Origin: a gamma proteobacterium SCGC AAA007-O20
GTDB lineage: Bacteria > Pseudomonadota > Gammaproteobacteria > PS1 > Pseudothioglobaceae
Length of the DNA stretch: 43,195 nt
Assembly (NCBI GenBank): GCA_000213395.2
Contig: AFHY01000002.1
Span: 38,436 to 81,630 of the forward strand
Direction: 5' to 3'
A program made the position numbers and the translations under genes. The notes beneath the pieces are model-generated. The model was not told the origin of the DNA and did not search any database. It was given only the letters and a program-made list of their open reading frames with translations. Shown here piece after piece: positions 34,999-43,195 of the stretch (positions are counted from its first letter, which is position 1; the number at the start of each line of letters is the position of its first letter).

Positions 34999-36261
34999 AT
35001 GAAACTATCAGACCTTAAAATTAAGACTCCAGCAGAATTGTTGGATTTAGCACAATCTCTTGGCATCGAAAACATTTCAAGAGCTAAAAAACAAACACTC
35101 ATCTTTGCAATCTTAAAATCCAAGTCTGACAACGATGAGGAGGTTTTGGGTGACGGAGTATTGGATATTTTGCAAGAAGGTTATGGCTTTCTCCGATCTT
35201 CAAATGATTCTTATGTCTCAGGTCCGGATGACATCTATGTGTCACCAAATCAAATAAGACGTTTTAATTTGTATACTGGAGATGTGGTTGTTGGAAAAAT
35301 ACGTGCACCTAAGAAAGGTGAAAAATATTTTGCTTTGGTTAAAGTGTCAGAAGTTAACGAGGACAAACCAGACAATGTAAGAAATCGAATACCGTTCGCT
35401 TCTTTAACACCACTTCACCCAAATGAAAGACTTAACCTAGAGCTAGGTAATGGCGGTACAGAAGATATAACTGCTAGAGTGATTGATTTGGTAGCTCCTT
35501 TCGGTAGAGGTCAAAGAGGTTTGATAGTATCTCCTCCAAAGGCTGGAAAGACAATGATTATGCAAAACATTGCTTCATCAATCTCGATCAACCATCCAGA
35601 CTGTGAGTTAATTGTACTTCTCATTGATGAGCGACCTGAAGAGGTGACTGAGATGGAGCGCACGGTTAGGGGGGAAGTTATTTCTTCAACCTTTGATGAA
35701 CCAGCTAAACGACATGTACAAGTAGCTGAAATAGTCATAGCGAAAGCTAAAAGACGCGCTGAGCAAGGTAAAGATGTTATTATTCTTCTTGACTCTATTA
35801 CTCGTCTTGCAAGAGCCTATAATACAGTCGCCCCTTCATCTGGTAAGGTGCTAACTGGTGGTGTTGATGCTAACGCTTTACAAAGACCCAAGCGATTTTT
35901 TGGTGCGGCAAGAAACATTGAAAATGGTGGAAGTGTTACTATTATAGCAACCGCATTGGTTGATACTGGTTCCAAGATGGATGAGGTTATTTACCAAGAG
36001 TTTAAAGGTACTGGAAATATGGAGCTCCATCTTGAACGTAGACTTTCTGAAAAACGAATATTCCCAGCAATCAATATTAACGCCTCTGGAACTCGTCGAG
36101 AAGAACTAATTACAGAAGAACAGGAGCTTCAAAAAATGTGGATTCTACGTAAGATTCTTCATCCTATGGATACAGTTGAAGCAGCAGAATTTCTGATTGA
36201 AAGACTTCGTTTTACAAAAACCAACGATGAATTCTTCGACTCCATGAAACAAAAGAAATAA
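34999..36261 (+). CDS. rho: Transcription termination factor Rho
   Basis: A 420-residue hexameric RNA helicase (E. coli 419). The N-terminal helix bundle starts [20 protein letters not shown]. The cold-shock-like RNA-binding domain spans about 50-120 with GYGFLRSS. The RecA-type ATPase has Walker A SPPKAGKT (178-185), Walker [17 protein letters not shown] with the Q-loop region, and the R-loop. No N-terminal insertion is present. No Shine-Dalgarno is visible before the ATG. Identity is certain. Confidence 0.98.
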   Translation: MKLSDLKIKTPAELLDLAQSLGIENISRAKKQTLIFAILKSKSDNDEEVLGDGVLDILQEGYGFLRSSNDSYVSGPDDIYVSPNQIRRFNLYTGDVVVGKIRAPKKGEKYFALVKVSEVNEDKPDNVRNRIPFASLTPLHPNERLNLELGNGGTEDITARVIDLVAPFGRGQRGLIVSPPKAGKTMIMQNIASSISINHPDCELIVLLIDERPEEVTEMERTVRGEVISSTFDEPAKRHVQVAEIVIAKAKRRAEQGKDVIILLDSITRLARAYNTVAPSSGKVLTGGVDANALQRPKRFFGAARNIENGGSVTIIATALVDTGSKMDEVIYQEFKGTGNMELHLERRLSEKRIFPAININASGTRREELITEEQELQKMWILRKILHPMDTVEAAEFLIERLRFTKTNDEFFDSMKQKK

Positions 36262-36293
36262 AAATCTGTTAGTATGTCTGAAGCGGATTGATT

Positions 36294-37472
36294 ATGCAAA
36301 AGAAGCTTCTTAGTATTTTCAAGTATCAAAATAGCCTAATTGCCAGGTATATAAGGCGCAATTTAGTTACTCTATTTTTTGCAATATTCTTCATTATCGA
36401 ATTGGTTTTATTTGGTAACCAATTCGTTTTGATGGTTCAAGAAAGCGTTGAAAGAGGTATTCCTTTACAAGAGTTAATGCCTTTGGTGAGTTTTAATATG
36501 ATCAGAGACGTATCATTAATTCTGTCACTTTCACTCTTCCTAGCTATTATTTTAACTATATCTCAGTTATACAAAAATTCTGAAGCTGTTGTGATGAATT
36601 CACTGGGTTTGAATGATAAACATTTTATTTTTTTTATTCAACCTCTAGTTATTTTGTCTTTCATTATTATTTTTTTCCTGACAATCTATGCAGTTCCTTG
36701 GGCAAATCAACAAAAAAATATTAGGGAGGAGGAAACCAACAATGCCTCAGAGTTTTCCTTTATTACAGAGGGTGAATTTGAAGTATTTAAGCAGGGTGAA
36801 ATTGTCTTTTATGCCTCTGAATCGAAATCTTTAAATACTATTATTGGAGAGCAAAATATGGAAGAAATATTTATCTATGCTTTTGATAATGAAAAACCAG
36901 TTATTGTTCTAGCTTCAGAGGCGACAAAATATATTGACTCTGAAAGTGATAGCATATATCTTCGCTTAAAAGATGGTGTTAGATACCAGGGAATCCCTAG
37001 TAATGATAATATAAATATTCTGACTTTTGATTTATATGATTTAGAGATTGTTTCAGGTGAATTGCAAAATTCGGTAGCTATTTATACAGAAATTGAAGGT
37101 AAAAGCACCCTTGACTTAATTAATGAGGGAGGTCACCAAGCTAATGCCGAGTTGCAATGGCGGTTATCTCAACCACTCACTGTTTTGATACTTTCTGTAA
37201 TTGGTGTTTTTCTTGGAAAAGCCTCACCTAGAGGAGGTAAAGGGGTTAATCTTTTGATTGGTGTGATTGTATTTATGCTTTACTATAATGGACTGTTGTT
37301 AGCTAAAAGTGCCATAGAACTTGGACGAATGGATCCCATAATAGGACTTTGGGGGGTGCATTTTTTAATGTTAGTATTGTTATTATTGCTTTATCAGCTT
37401 AGACAACGGAAAATATCTAACTATCTTGATAAAATTTACATTTTTAATAAAAAAGAGAAAATTCATGCCTAG
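36294..37472 (+). CDS. lptF: LPS export ABC transporter permease LptF
   Basis: A 392-residue inner-membrane permease of the LptB2FG complex that extracts LPS toward the periplasmic bridge. Three N-terminal and three C-terminal transmembrane helices flank a periplasmic beta-jellyroll (about 130-270). [20 protein letters not shown] and MNSLGL follow the LptF pattern rather than LptG. I use ATG at 36294, not the in-frame TTG at 36288. lptG, almost always the next gene, is not here; queF follows with an 8-base overlap (ATGCCTAG). It lies 32 bases after rho. Confidence 0.9.
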   Translation: MQKKLLSIFKYQNSLIARYIRRNLVTLFFAIFFIIELVLFGNQFVLMVQESVERGIPLQELMPLVSFNMIRDVSLILSLSLFLAIILTISQLYKNSEAVVMNSLGLNDKHFIFFIQPLVILSFIIIFFLTIYAVPWANQQKNIREEETNNASEFSFITEGEFEVFKQGEIVFYASESKSLNTIIGEQNMEEIFIYAFDNEKPVIVLASEATKYIDSESDSIYLRLKDGVRYQGIPSNDNINILTFDLYDLEIVSGELQNSVAIYTEIEGKSTLDLINEGGHQANAELQWRLSQPLTVLILSVIGVFLGKASPRGGKGVNLLIGVIVFMLYYNGLLLAKSAIELGRMDPIIGLWGVHFLMLVLLLLLYQLRQRKISNYLDKIYIFNKKEKIHA

Positions 37473-37851
37473 TTCACCGAGTAAGATTTTAGAGGTTTTT
37501 GATAACCCAAACATTGAGAGAGATTTTGTTATTCGCATTGATATTCCTGAATTTACTTGTCTTTGTCCAAAAACAGGTCAACCAGACTTCGCAACTCTAC
37601 ATTTAGAATATATTGCTGATAAGCATTGTGTTGAACTTAAAGCTCTTAAAAACTATATCTGGTCTTTTCGTAATGAAGGCGCATTTCATGAGGCTGTCAC
37701 CAATCAAATTTTGGATGATCTCGTGGCTGTTCTTGATCCTCGTTTTATTCGGTTGAAGGCGATATTTAATGTCAGAGGTGGTATATATACCACTGTAGAG
37801 TCTGAACACAGCCAAAAAAAGTGGTTACCAAGAAATGTAGTGAGTTTATGA
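37465..37851 (+). CDS. queF: NADPH-dependent 7-cyano-7-deazaguanine reductase (unimodular QueF)
   Basis: A 128-residue tunnelling-fold enzyme of the short type that reduces preQ0 to preQ1 for queuosine in t[23 protein letters not shown] supplies catalytic Cys34 and Asp41; the QueF NADPH motif appears as [19 protein letters not shown], with His75. The start is ATG at 37465 ([15 protein letters not shown]), overlapping the lptF stop by 8 bases. A longer reading from 37426 adds only lptF-overlapping sequence. Its stop overlaps the pcnB start by four bases (ATGA). Gammaproteobacteria often have the longer bimodular QueF, so the short form is notable. Confidence 0.92.
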   Translation: MPSSPSKILEVFDNPNIERDFVIRIDIPEFTCLCPKTGQPDFATLHLEYIADKHCVELKALKNYIWSFRNEGAFHEAVTNQILDDLVAVLDPRFIRLKAIFNVRGGIYTTVESEHSQKKWLPRNVVSL

Positions 37852-38987
37852 AACCAATACGTCAAACCATTCACTTTGACAAAAAAATAATAGATAAAGA
37901 TGCAAAAAAGGTTGTTAAAACCTTAAATAAAGCTGGCTATGAGGCTTATCTGGTAGGTGGTTGTATTCGAGATTTATTACTGGGCCACAAACCCAAAGAC
38001 TTTGACATCGCTACCAGTGCCACTCCGGAACAGGTTCATAAAATTTTTAAACGCTCTAGACTTATTGGAAGGCGCTTCAGATTAGTTCACATTATGTTTT
38101 CATCTAGAAAATATATTGAAGTTGCGACTTTCCGTTCTGGAAAAGTAAAGACCGCTGGTAATGGTGTTATTGTTAGAGATAATCTATATGGCACTCTCAA
38201 AGAGGATGTTTTTCGTCGAGATTTTAGTGTCAATGCGCTTTATTATGATATTCAAAATTCTCAGGTCATTGATTATGTTGATGGTCTTGAGGCGCTCTAT
38301 AATTCTGAAATTAGGATGATTGGAAACCCAGTTGAGCGTTTTAAGGAAGATCCTGTAAGGATGATTAGAGCGATAAGATTTAAAGTTAAATTAGAGGCAA
38401 CAATAGATCCAAAAATCTCAAGAACTATTTCTAATCAAGCCTATTTACTAGCTAATATACCAGCCGCTAGGCTTTATGATGAATGTATTAAGTTGTTTCA
38501 TAACGAGAACGCTTATGAGGTTTTTGAGCAACTTTTAAAATACGGACTATTGAATTACCTTTTTCCTCAAACTGAAGAAACTTCATTTATAAATAAAACT
38601 CTATTGAATACATCAAAGCGTATCAAAAATGATAAGCCTGTAACACCAGTATTCCTATTTGCGGTTTTTTTATGGGGCGCACAAAATAAACGCTTTAATG
38701 AACTAAATAAAAATAAAAAATCCCGTTTTCTGATAATGACACAAGCATCAGAAGATGTCATCAGAAAACAAACTGAACAGGTTTTAATGCCAAGATGGCT
38801 TTCCGCTCGTGTTAAAGATATCTGGCTAATGCAAAACCAGCTAGAGAATTGCAGTATAAAAAAAGCAAAAGAATTAATTGGGCATCCACGCTTTCGAATG
38901 GCCTATGATTTTTTAGTTTTGCGTTCTGAAAGTATCAATCCTGAATTAGCAGAGAGGGCTAAGTATTGGACGAAACTTCAACAGTAA
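37848..38987 (+). CDS. pcnB: Poly(A) polymerase I
   Basis: A 379-residue class II nucleotidyltransferase that adds 3' poly(A) tails and marks RNA for decay. The head has [20 protein letters not shown] with metal-binding Asp51 and Asp53. It contains the PcnB-specific [17 protein letters not shown] and [10 protein letters not shown], which separate it from CCA-adding enzymes. RNA-binding residues [12 protein letters not shown] follow. The C-terminal body (about 200-379) is shorter than in E. coli PcnB and lacks its long basic tail. The start is ATG at 37848, overlapping queF by four bases. A decayed SDR gene begins within its last 22 bases. Confidence 0.92.
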   Translation: MKPIRQTIHFDKKIIDKDAKKVVKTLNKAGYEAYLVGGCIRDLLLGHKPKDFDIATSATPEQVHKIFKRSRLIGRRFRLVHIMFSSRKYIEVATFRSGKVKTAGNGVIVRDNLYGTLKEDVFRRDFSVNALYYDIQNSQVIDYVDGLEALYNSEIRMIGNPVERFKEDPVRMIRAIRFKVKLEATIDPKISRTISNQAYLLANIPAARLYDECIKLFHNENAYEVFEQLLKYGLLNYLFPQTEETSFINKTLLNTSKRIKNDKPVTPVFLFAVFLWGAQNKRFNELNKNKKSRFLIMTQASEDVIRKQTEQVLMPRWLSARVKDIWLMQNQLENCSIKKAKELIGHPRFRMAYDFLVLRSESINPELAERAKYWTKLQQ

Positions 38988-39176
38988 AAACAGTTCTAAT
39001 TACTGGTTGTTCAAGTGGTATAGGGTTTTGTCTTGTATGTTCTGGAATCCAAAACACCAAAGAATCATTATCGAGTAACCTTTCCTACAAAATTATTTAG
39101 AATTCTGTGTAGAATATTACCTAGTTTATGGATGGATAATATTCTAAGTAGAGTGGACGATGGAGATAAAAACTGA
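38966..39176 (+). pseudogene. Remnant of a short-chain dehydrogenase/reductase (SDR) with internal deletion
   Basis: Between pcnB and xseB both ends of an SDR survive without the middle. Frame A, from TTG 38966 (overlapping the pcnB end by 22 bases), reads [20 protein letters not shown] and FCLV: the N-terminal Rossmann strand and TGxxxGIG cofactor loop. It runs to TAG 39098-39100. Frame B, one base shifted and open from 39024, reads VLESKTPKNHYRVTFPTKLF then RILCRILPSLWMDNILSRVD and ends at TGA 39174-39176. That is the SDR C-terminal pattern ESK-P-RYRVTFPTKLF-LLKRLLP. The catalytic SYK region, about 200 codons, is missing. The join lies about 39027-39045. The final TGA overlaps the xseB ATG (TGATG), preserving the old gene junction. 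Confidence 0.8.
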
Positions 39177-39400
39177 TGGGTAAAAAATTTGATTTTAATA
39201 AAGGTTTGGTTGAGCTTGAAGTGATAATTAATAAAATGGAATCTGGTGACTTGAGTTTAGAAAATTCACTCAAGTATTTTGAAAAAGGTGTCAAGCTTCA
39301 TCGACAATGTCACAGTGCGCTCACAGAAGCTGAACAACGTGTCAATATACTAAGTGAAGAAGATAACTACAGCGAAGAAAAATCCTTTGAAGATCTTTAA
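39176..39400 (+). CDS. xseB: Exodeoxyribonuclease VII small subunit
   Basis: A 74-residue helical-hairpin protein: FDFNKGLVELEVIINKMESG, DLSLENSLKYFEKGVKLHRQC and the conserved LTEAEQRVNIL. It binds XseA to form exonuclease VII, which degrades single-stranded DNA. A GGAGA nine bases before the ATG, inside the SDR remnant, supports the start. The gene is followed by ispA with a small overlap, the usual xseB-ispA order. xseA is not in the window. Confidence 0.93.
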   Translation: MGKKFDFNKGLVELEVIINKMESGDLSLENSLKYFEKGVKLHRQCHSALTEAEQRVNILSEEDNYSEEKSFEDL

Positions 39401-40262
39401 TATTTATAGAAAACGAGTTAATACTCGACTACAAAACTACCTAAGTTCGATTTGCTCTAAAGGTCATTTTCAAAGCGAACTGAAAAATGTAATGAGTTAT
39501 AGTGTTTTGGCTGGTGGTAAACGCTTTAGACCGATATTAACCTACACGACTGCAAGTTTATATGATATTGATCTTATCAAAGTCGATGCCTGTGCATGTG
39601 CTATTGAACTTATTCATATCTATTCTTTAATCCATGATGATTTGCCAGCGATGGATAATGACGATATGAGACATAATCAGCCTTCATCTCATAAAACTTT
39701 TGGAGAAGCTCAGGCTATTCTTGCGGGAGATGGTATACAAGCTTTGGCTTTTGAGGTTTTGTCAAGAGATGAATCAATTCCACCTGATATTCGAATTGAA
39801 TTATTAAAACTTTTAGCAATCTCAGCATATGAAATGGCTGATGGGCAATCAATTGATCTTTCTGTTGTTTCTAAAAAAGTGGATATTGAATTTTTGAATA
39901 ATATGCATAAAAAGAAAACTGGTTCACTGATAAGTTGTGCAGTTAAATTTGGTGCACTTATTGATAATATTAATCTAAAAGATAGTGATATATTGGATTC
40001 GTATTCAAATAATATTGGGTTGGCTTATCAGATTCAAGATGATGTGCTTGATATATCTAGTACTGAGAAAGTTTTGGGAAAGCGTCAAAATTCTGATTTA
40101 GTCAGGGATAAACCAACTTACCCAGCTATATTAGGTTTAGATGAGTCCATCACAGTCTATCAAGATCTTTATAAAAAAGCTATAGATGAGATATCTAGTC
40201 TAAGTGTAAATGAGAAACCTTTAAGAAAATTGACAGAAAAATTGATGGAACGAGATTTCTAG
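39387..40262 (+). CDS. ispA: Farnesyl diphosphate synthase (geranyltranstransferase)
   Basis: A prenyl diphosphate synthase of about 291 residues that condenses IPP with DMAPP and GPP to give FPP. The first Asp-rich motif lies in IHDDLPAMDNDDMRHN (DDxxxxD with the bacterial two-residue insert), the second in QIQDDVLDISS. GGKRFRPIL and the K-T-G segment KKKTGSLISCAVKFGAL are present. The start is uncertain: TTG at 39387 gives MKIFNIYRKRVNTRLQNYL, matching IspA N-termini and a 14-base overlap with xseB; an in-frame GTG at 39354 would overlap by 47. dxs, which often follows, is absent; fabH converges four bases after the stop. Confidence 0.93.
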   Translation: MKIFNIYRKRVNTRLQNYLSSICSKGHFQSELKNVMSYSVLAGGKRFRPILTYTTASLYDIDLIKVDACACAIELIHIYSLIHDDLPAMDNDDMRHNQPSSHKTFGEAQAILAGDGIQALAFEVLSRDESIPPDIRIELLKLLAISAYEMADGQSIDLSVVSKKVDIEFLNNMHKKKTGSLISCAVKFGALIDNINLKDSDILDSYSNNIGLAYQIQDDVLDISSTEKVLGKRQNSDLVRDKPTYPAILGLDESITVYQDLYKKAIDEISSLSVNEKPLRKLTEKLMERDF

Positions 40263-40266
40263 AGGA

Positions 40267-41211
40267 CTAATACTCAACAAGAAGACTGCCCCAGCTAAAT
40301 CCACCACCAATACCTTCAAATAAGAGGTTATCTCCTTTTTTAATACGACCATCGCGAACTGCAACATCGAGAGCCAAAGGAATTGAAGCAGCAGAAGTGT
40401 TCCCATGCTTTTCTATGGTTAGTATCACTTTACTCATTGGCAGCTTGATTCTTTTTGCAACAGCACTAATAATACGAATGTTGGCTTGATGTGGAATCAT
40501 CCATGCAAGATCATTTGGAGTCATATTACAATCTTTGAGTGTTTCTTCCGCAAGATCTGAGAGTCGATTGACGGCTATTCTATAAACTTCATTACCCATC
40601 ATTTCAATGGTTCCAGTCTCGTTAATTCCGTTGTTATTGACATGAAGTGATGACAAATATTTACCATCGCTACATAGTTTTGCATGCTTTATGCCTGTAG
40701 TATTATCCTTACTAACTACAACGGCGCCAGCACCATCCCCAAAAAGGACAGCAGTTGAGCGATCATTCCAGTCTACAATTTTTGACATTGTTTCACTACC
40801 AACAACCAATATATTTTCAGCAACTCCATTTTCTATATATTGCTGTGCAGTTGTTAAGGCAAAAACAAAGCCAGCACAAACTGCCTGAATGTCAAATGCA
40901 GGACATGACGCACCAATACGATCTTGAAGTGTCGTTGCTGTTGCAGGAAAAATTTTATCTGGAGTTGTTGTTGCAAGAATAATTAAATCGATTTCAGATG
41001 CCTTAAGTTCAGCCATTTCAAGTGCATTTATACTGGCTTCAAGAGCAAGATCACAAGTATTTTGATCTTCAACAATTCTTCTTTCTTTAATACCTGTTCT
41101 GCTTGTTATCCACTCGTCAGTAGTGTCAAGTGAATTTTCTAGTTCTGAATTGGTGATTATTCTAGGAGGTAGATAGCTACCAGTGCCAACAATTCTTGCA
41201 AATTTTTTCAT
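40267..41211 (-). CDS. fabH: 3-oxoacyl-ACP synthase III
   Basis: A 314-residue KAS III that starts fatty acid synthesis by condensing acetyl-CoA with malonyl-ACP. The triad is intact: Cys112 in IQAVCAGFVFAL, His241 in MIPHQANIRI and Asn271 in HGNTSAASIP, against C112, H244 and N274 of E. coli. It ends the yceD-rpmF-plsX-fabH block. The fabD-fabG-acpP genes that usually continue the operon are missing; ispA converges instead. A 10-base gap separates it from plsX. Confidence 0.97.
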   Translation of the reverse strand: MKKFARIVGTGSYLPPRIITNSELENSLDTTDEWITSRTGIKERRIVEDQNTCDLALEASINALEMAELKASEIDLIILATTTPDKIFPATATTLQDRIGASCPAFDIQAVCAGFVFALTTAQQYIENGVAENILVVGSETMSKIVDWNDRSTAVLFGDGAGAVVVSKDNTTGIKHAKLCSDGKYLSSLHVNNNGINETGTIEMMGNEVYRIAVNRLSDLAEETLKDCNMTPNDLAWMIPHQANIRIISAVAKRIKLPMSKVILTIEKHGNTSAASIPLALDVAVRDGRIKKGDNLLFEGIGGGFSWGSLLVEY

Positions 41212-41221
41212 GGATTAATTA

Positions 41222-42244
41222 TTATTTATGTTCTTCTAATTCGCGTGTCAGCTGTACTGAAATTTTATCCGTGATTTTAGCATGGGCTTCTAAGTATGCT
41301 TCTTTAATTGCTTGAAAATATGAATCAACGTCAGCATTTCCATGGCTTTTTACAACAACTCCTTTTAGACCAAGAAGGCTTGCACCATTGTATTGACCAG
41401 GATCAACTTTGGACTTAAAACTATTCATTACTGGTTTTGCAATAATAGCTACCAGTTTAGTAAAGATGTTTTTGTTAAATGATTCTTTGATAAGGTGTGA
41501 AAACATGTTAGCTACACCTTCGCTTGCCTTTAGAGCGATATTACCTTCGAAGCCATCACAAACTACTACGTCAACCACACCTTTAAATATGTCATCACCC
41601 TCAACAAATCCTGAGTAATTGAGCGAAGAATCTTTGAGAAGTTCTGCAGTGTCCTGTATTTTGTCATGACCTTTCATTTCCTCCACACCAACATTTAATA
41701 GGCCAATTGTAGGATTTGAAATGTTTTCAGTGTTCTGTATCACAATAGACCCCATGATTGCAAATTGCAAAAGAGTCTCAGGCTTTGAGTCAACATTTGC
41801 ACCTAAGTCAAGGACATGGATATGTCCATTGAGAGTTGGAAAGCTTCCCATAATAGCTGGTCTATCAACACCTTCGATTGTTTTTAGAATAAATCGAGCT
41901 ATTGCCATCAAAGCTCCAGTATTGCCAGCACTAACGCAGGCATCTACAGTTCCATTTTTAATAAGGTCAATTGCTACTCTCATTGACGAGTTTTTTTTAT
42001 GTCGTAGCGCAGTAGAAGGAGAGTCATCCATACTGATGACTTCAGATGTATGTGTAATAGAAATTCGATCTAAGAAAGTTTTATAAATTGAGTGCTTATT
42101 TAGCTCTTTTTGAATACCTTTCTTATCACCTACAAAGTGGAGATGAAGGTCTTTATAGATACCTAAAGCATTAATTCCAGATTTCACGGTAACAGGAAAT
42201 CCGAAGTCACCCCCAGAGGCATCAATTGATACCTTAATTGTCAT
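41222..42244 (-). CDS. plsX: Phosphate acyltransferase PlsX
   Basis: A 340-residue peripheral membrane enzyme that makes acyl-phosphate from acyl-ACP for phospholipid synthesis. It opens IKVSIDASGGDFGFPVTVKS, and contains VSAGNTGALMAIARFIL, LGANVDSKPETLLQFAIMGS, VCDGFEGNIALKASEG and GLKGVVVKSHGNAD, all characteristic. It lies eight bases after rpmF and ten before fabH in the canonical cluster. Confidence 0.97.
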   Translation of the reverse strand: MTIKVSIDASGGDFGFPVTVKSGINALGIYKDLHLHFVGDKKGIQKELNKHSIYKTFLDRISITHTSEVISMDDSPSTALRHKKNSSMRVAIDLIKNGTVDACVSAGNTGALMAIARFILKTIEGVDRPAIMGSFPTLNGHIHVLDLGANVDSKPETLLQFAIMGSIVIQNTENISNPTIGLLNVGVEEMKGHDKIQDTAELLKDSSLNYSGFVEGDDIFKGVVDVVVCDGFEGNIALKASEGVANMFSHLIKESFNKNIFTKLVAIIAKPVMNSFKSKVDPGQYNGASLLGLKGVVVKSHGNADVDSYFQAIKEAYLEAHAKITDKISVQLTRELEEHK

Positions 42245-42252
42245 AAAATTAT

Positions 42253-42453
42253 TTAGGTTTCTAATTCTTCGATGTCTTCGACAGTAGATTTAATAATCTG
42301 TTTGCCGCGATAGTAGCCATCTGCAGTAATGTGATGTCTCAAATGAGTTTCACCTGTCTCTTGGTCTTCAGATAATGCAGAATTTTTCAATGCATTATGA
42401 GACCTACGCATACCTCTCTTTGAAGGTGTTTTTCTACTTTTTTGTACCGCCAT
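42253..42453 (-). CDS. rpmF: 50S ribosomal protein L32
   Basis: A 66-residue basic protein beginning [20 protein letters not shown], the standard L32 opening, with [20 protein letters not shown]. It lacks the CxxC...CxxC zinc pairs of some L32 paralogues, so it is the zinc-independent form. It sits three bases after yceD and eight before plsX, so all are surely co-transcribed. Confidence 0.97.
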   Translation of the reverse strand: MAVQKSRKTPSKRGMRRSHNALKNSALSEDQETGETHLRHHITADGYYRGKQIIKSTVEDIEELET

Positions 42454-42456
42454 TTT

Positions 42457-42978
42457 TTACTCCTTGCCGCTGTCGGCTTTTTGTATATTTTTTAGAATAG
42501 TAAAAGGATTTTCAGATTTTTCCATAACTATTTCTTGTTCATTAATCTCTTTTAAGCAATTATAATCGTGGCTTGGAACCATAGGAATCGATAACAAGAT
42601 TTCATCAGAAATTAAATCATGTGTTGCCAACTCTTCCTCTTCAATTATATATATCTCATAATGTGAATCTAGTTCTTCAAATTGCTGTTCATGCCTTAAA
42701 AATGCCAAATTAAAATTAACTTTTAATTCTATAGATAGGTCTTCTAGACATCTTTGACACGCTAATACAATATCTAATTGAATTATCCCATCAACACAAG
42801 GAGTTTTATTATTTTTTAAATAAAACGACAAGTCCACTCTGACATTGTCTTTTTTGTTGCTAGCAATCTCACTTATTTTAGGAAAATCAATAATCTGATA
42901 AATCCCCGACAAGCTGATTTCTTTTTTAGCAAAGTTAAACAGTTTTAGTTGGCCTGGAAGACTCTTATTTAATTCCAT
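42457..42978 (-). CDS. yceD: YceD/DUF177 family 23S rRNA accumulation protein
   Basis: A 173-residue DUF177 protein. The centre has LDIVLACQRCLEDLSIELKV, with the conserved CxxC, and an acidic region leads to DEILLSIPMVPSHDYNC with the third conserved cysteine. Family members in E. coli and plants are needed for normal 23S rRNA accumulation; the mechanism is unclear. It is the first gene of the rpmF cluster. 50 bases separate its ATG from the rlmB stop. Confidence 0.9.
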   Translation of the reverse strand: MELNKSLPGQLKLFNFAKKEISLSGIYQIIDFPKISEIASNKKDNVRVDLSFYLKNNKTPCVDGIIQLDIVLACQRCLEDLSIELKVNFNLAFLRHEQQFEELDSHYEIYIIEEEELATHDLISDEILLSIPMVPSHDYNCLKEINEQEIVMEKSENPFTILKNIQKADSGKE

Positions 42979-43028
42979 TGTCTATTTTCTAAAGCCTGAG
43001 TATGTTACCAGAAACTCCTATGATTTTT

Positions 43029-43195
43029 TTAACTACTTTGTCTCTGTCTTCTTCCTTCAAATAACGCAATTCCAGTTGCAACGGAAACGTTAAGGCTTTC
43101 AACATTGCCAATCATTGGTATTGTCGCCAGTTGATCACAAGTTTTCTTTATTAGTTGCCTTAGTCCTTTACCCTCAGTACCCATTATAATTACTG
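43029..43195 (-). CDS. rlmB: 23S rRNA (guanosine-2'-O)-methyltransferase RlmB, C-terminal part (cut by window edge)
   Basis: The last 54 codons of a SpoU/TrmH-type methyltransferase, running off the right edge. It reads [20 protein letters not shown], then [20 protein letters not shown] and [10 protein letters not shown] before TAA at 43031-43029. These are SPOUT motifs 2 and 3 that form the trefoil-knot SAM site. The variant sequence matches RlmB, which methylates G2251 of 23S rRNA, better than TrmH or TrmL. Upstream parts are outside the window. Confidence 0.88.
   Translation of the reverse strand, partial: VIIMGTEGKGLRQLIKKTCDQLATIPMIGNVESLNVSVATGIALFEGRRQRQSS

Noticed and set aside
37848..38987. 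CCA-adding enzyme instead of poly(A) polymerase
   Set aside because: The RRFRLVHI and IEVATFR segments are PcnB-specific.
41721..42086. 121-codon plus-strand frame opposite plsX
   Set aside because: Antisense shadow of a fully conserved plsX; the translation resembles no family.

Overview
The window is a chromosomal segment of a free-living, AT-rich gammaproteobacterium, probably marine. It is densely packed: no gap between genes exceeds about 300 bases, and I see no insertion sequence, prophage, CRISPR array, tRNA or rRNA. The gammaproteobacterial call rests on gene content and local order: rseC, slyX, the YgiM-type SH3 protein, dnaX-ybaB-recR, trxA-rho, yceD-rpmF-plsX-fabH, and PcnB with xseB-ispA. 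A DMSP demethylase and other amino-acid and osmolyte genes fit a planktonic marine heterotroph or mixotroph. A SUP05/Arctic96BD-19-like lineage is my guess and is not proven by the sequence.

Left part (1-19050). Ribosome hibernation factor hpf, Mg channel mgtE, a DUF2007/zinc-ribbon protein and a VOC protein are followed by an accessory catabolic stretch. This holds a group II PLP decarboxylase, a GNAT acetyltransferase, aspartase, an ALO-family FAD oxidase, DMSP demethylase dmdA and phosphohexomutase algC. Then come rseC, a stand-alone homodimeric pyruvate dehydrogenase E1 (aceE), an MFS carrier, a YbdK ligase/N-formylglutamate amidohydrolase pair, slyX and pnp with a clear terminator.

Middle (19340-26800). 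A 2OG-Fe(II) oxygenase resembling the HalD/BesD family sits next to a METTL27-like methyltransferase, the best candidate here for an undescribed small-molecule modification pair. DUF6172, guaB, the SH3/coiled-coil membrane protein, valS and recR follow.

Right part (26800-43195). Mostly housekeeping: ybaB, dnaX, the 4.5S SRP RNA, D-amino-acid aminotransferase, PBP5-type carboxypeptidase, rodA, an Mth938-domain protein, gltX, trxA, rho, lptF-queF-pcnB (start/stop overlaps), xseB-ispA, fabH, plsX, rpmF, yceD and the 3' end of rlmB. Many genes lack their usual partners (aceE without aceF/lpd, lptF without lptG, pnp without rpsO, rodA without mrdA/rlpA, guaB without guaA), which indicates extensive rearrangement.

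Most interesting signals: (1) an unannotated, internally deleted short-chain dehydrogenase gene between pcnB and xseB, whose N- and C-terminal ends are both still readable; (2) an A9 run in dnaX just after domain III with immediate stops in both other frames, a likely tau/gamma switch; (3) dmdA with its substrate-site aromatics intact, stacked hairpins in its leader and an ALO-family oxidase directly behind it; (4) the oxygenase/methyltransferase pair; (5) a perfect 11-bp inverted repeat between algC and rseC.
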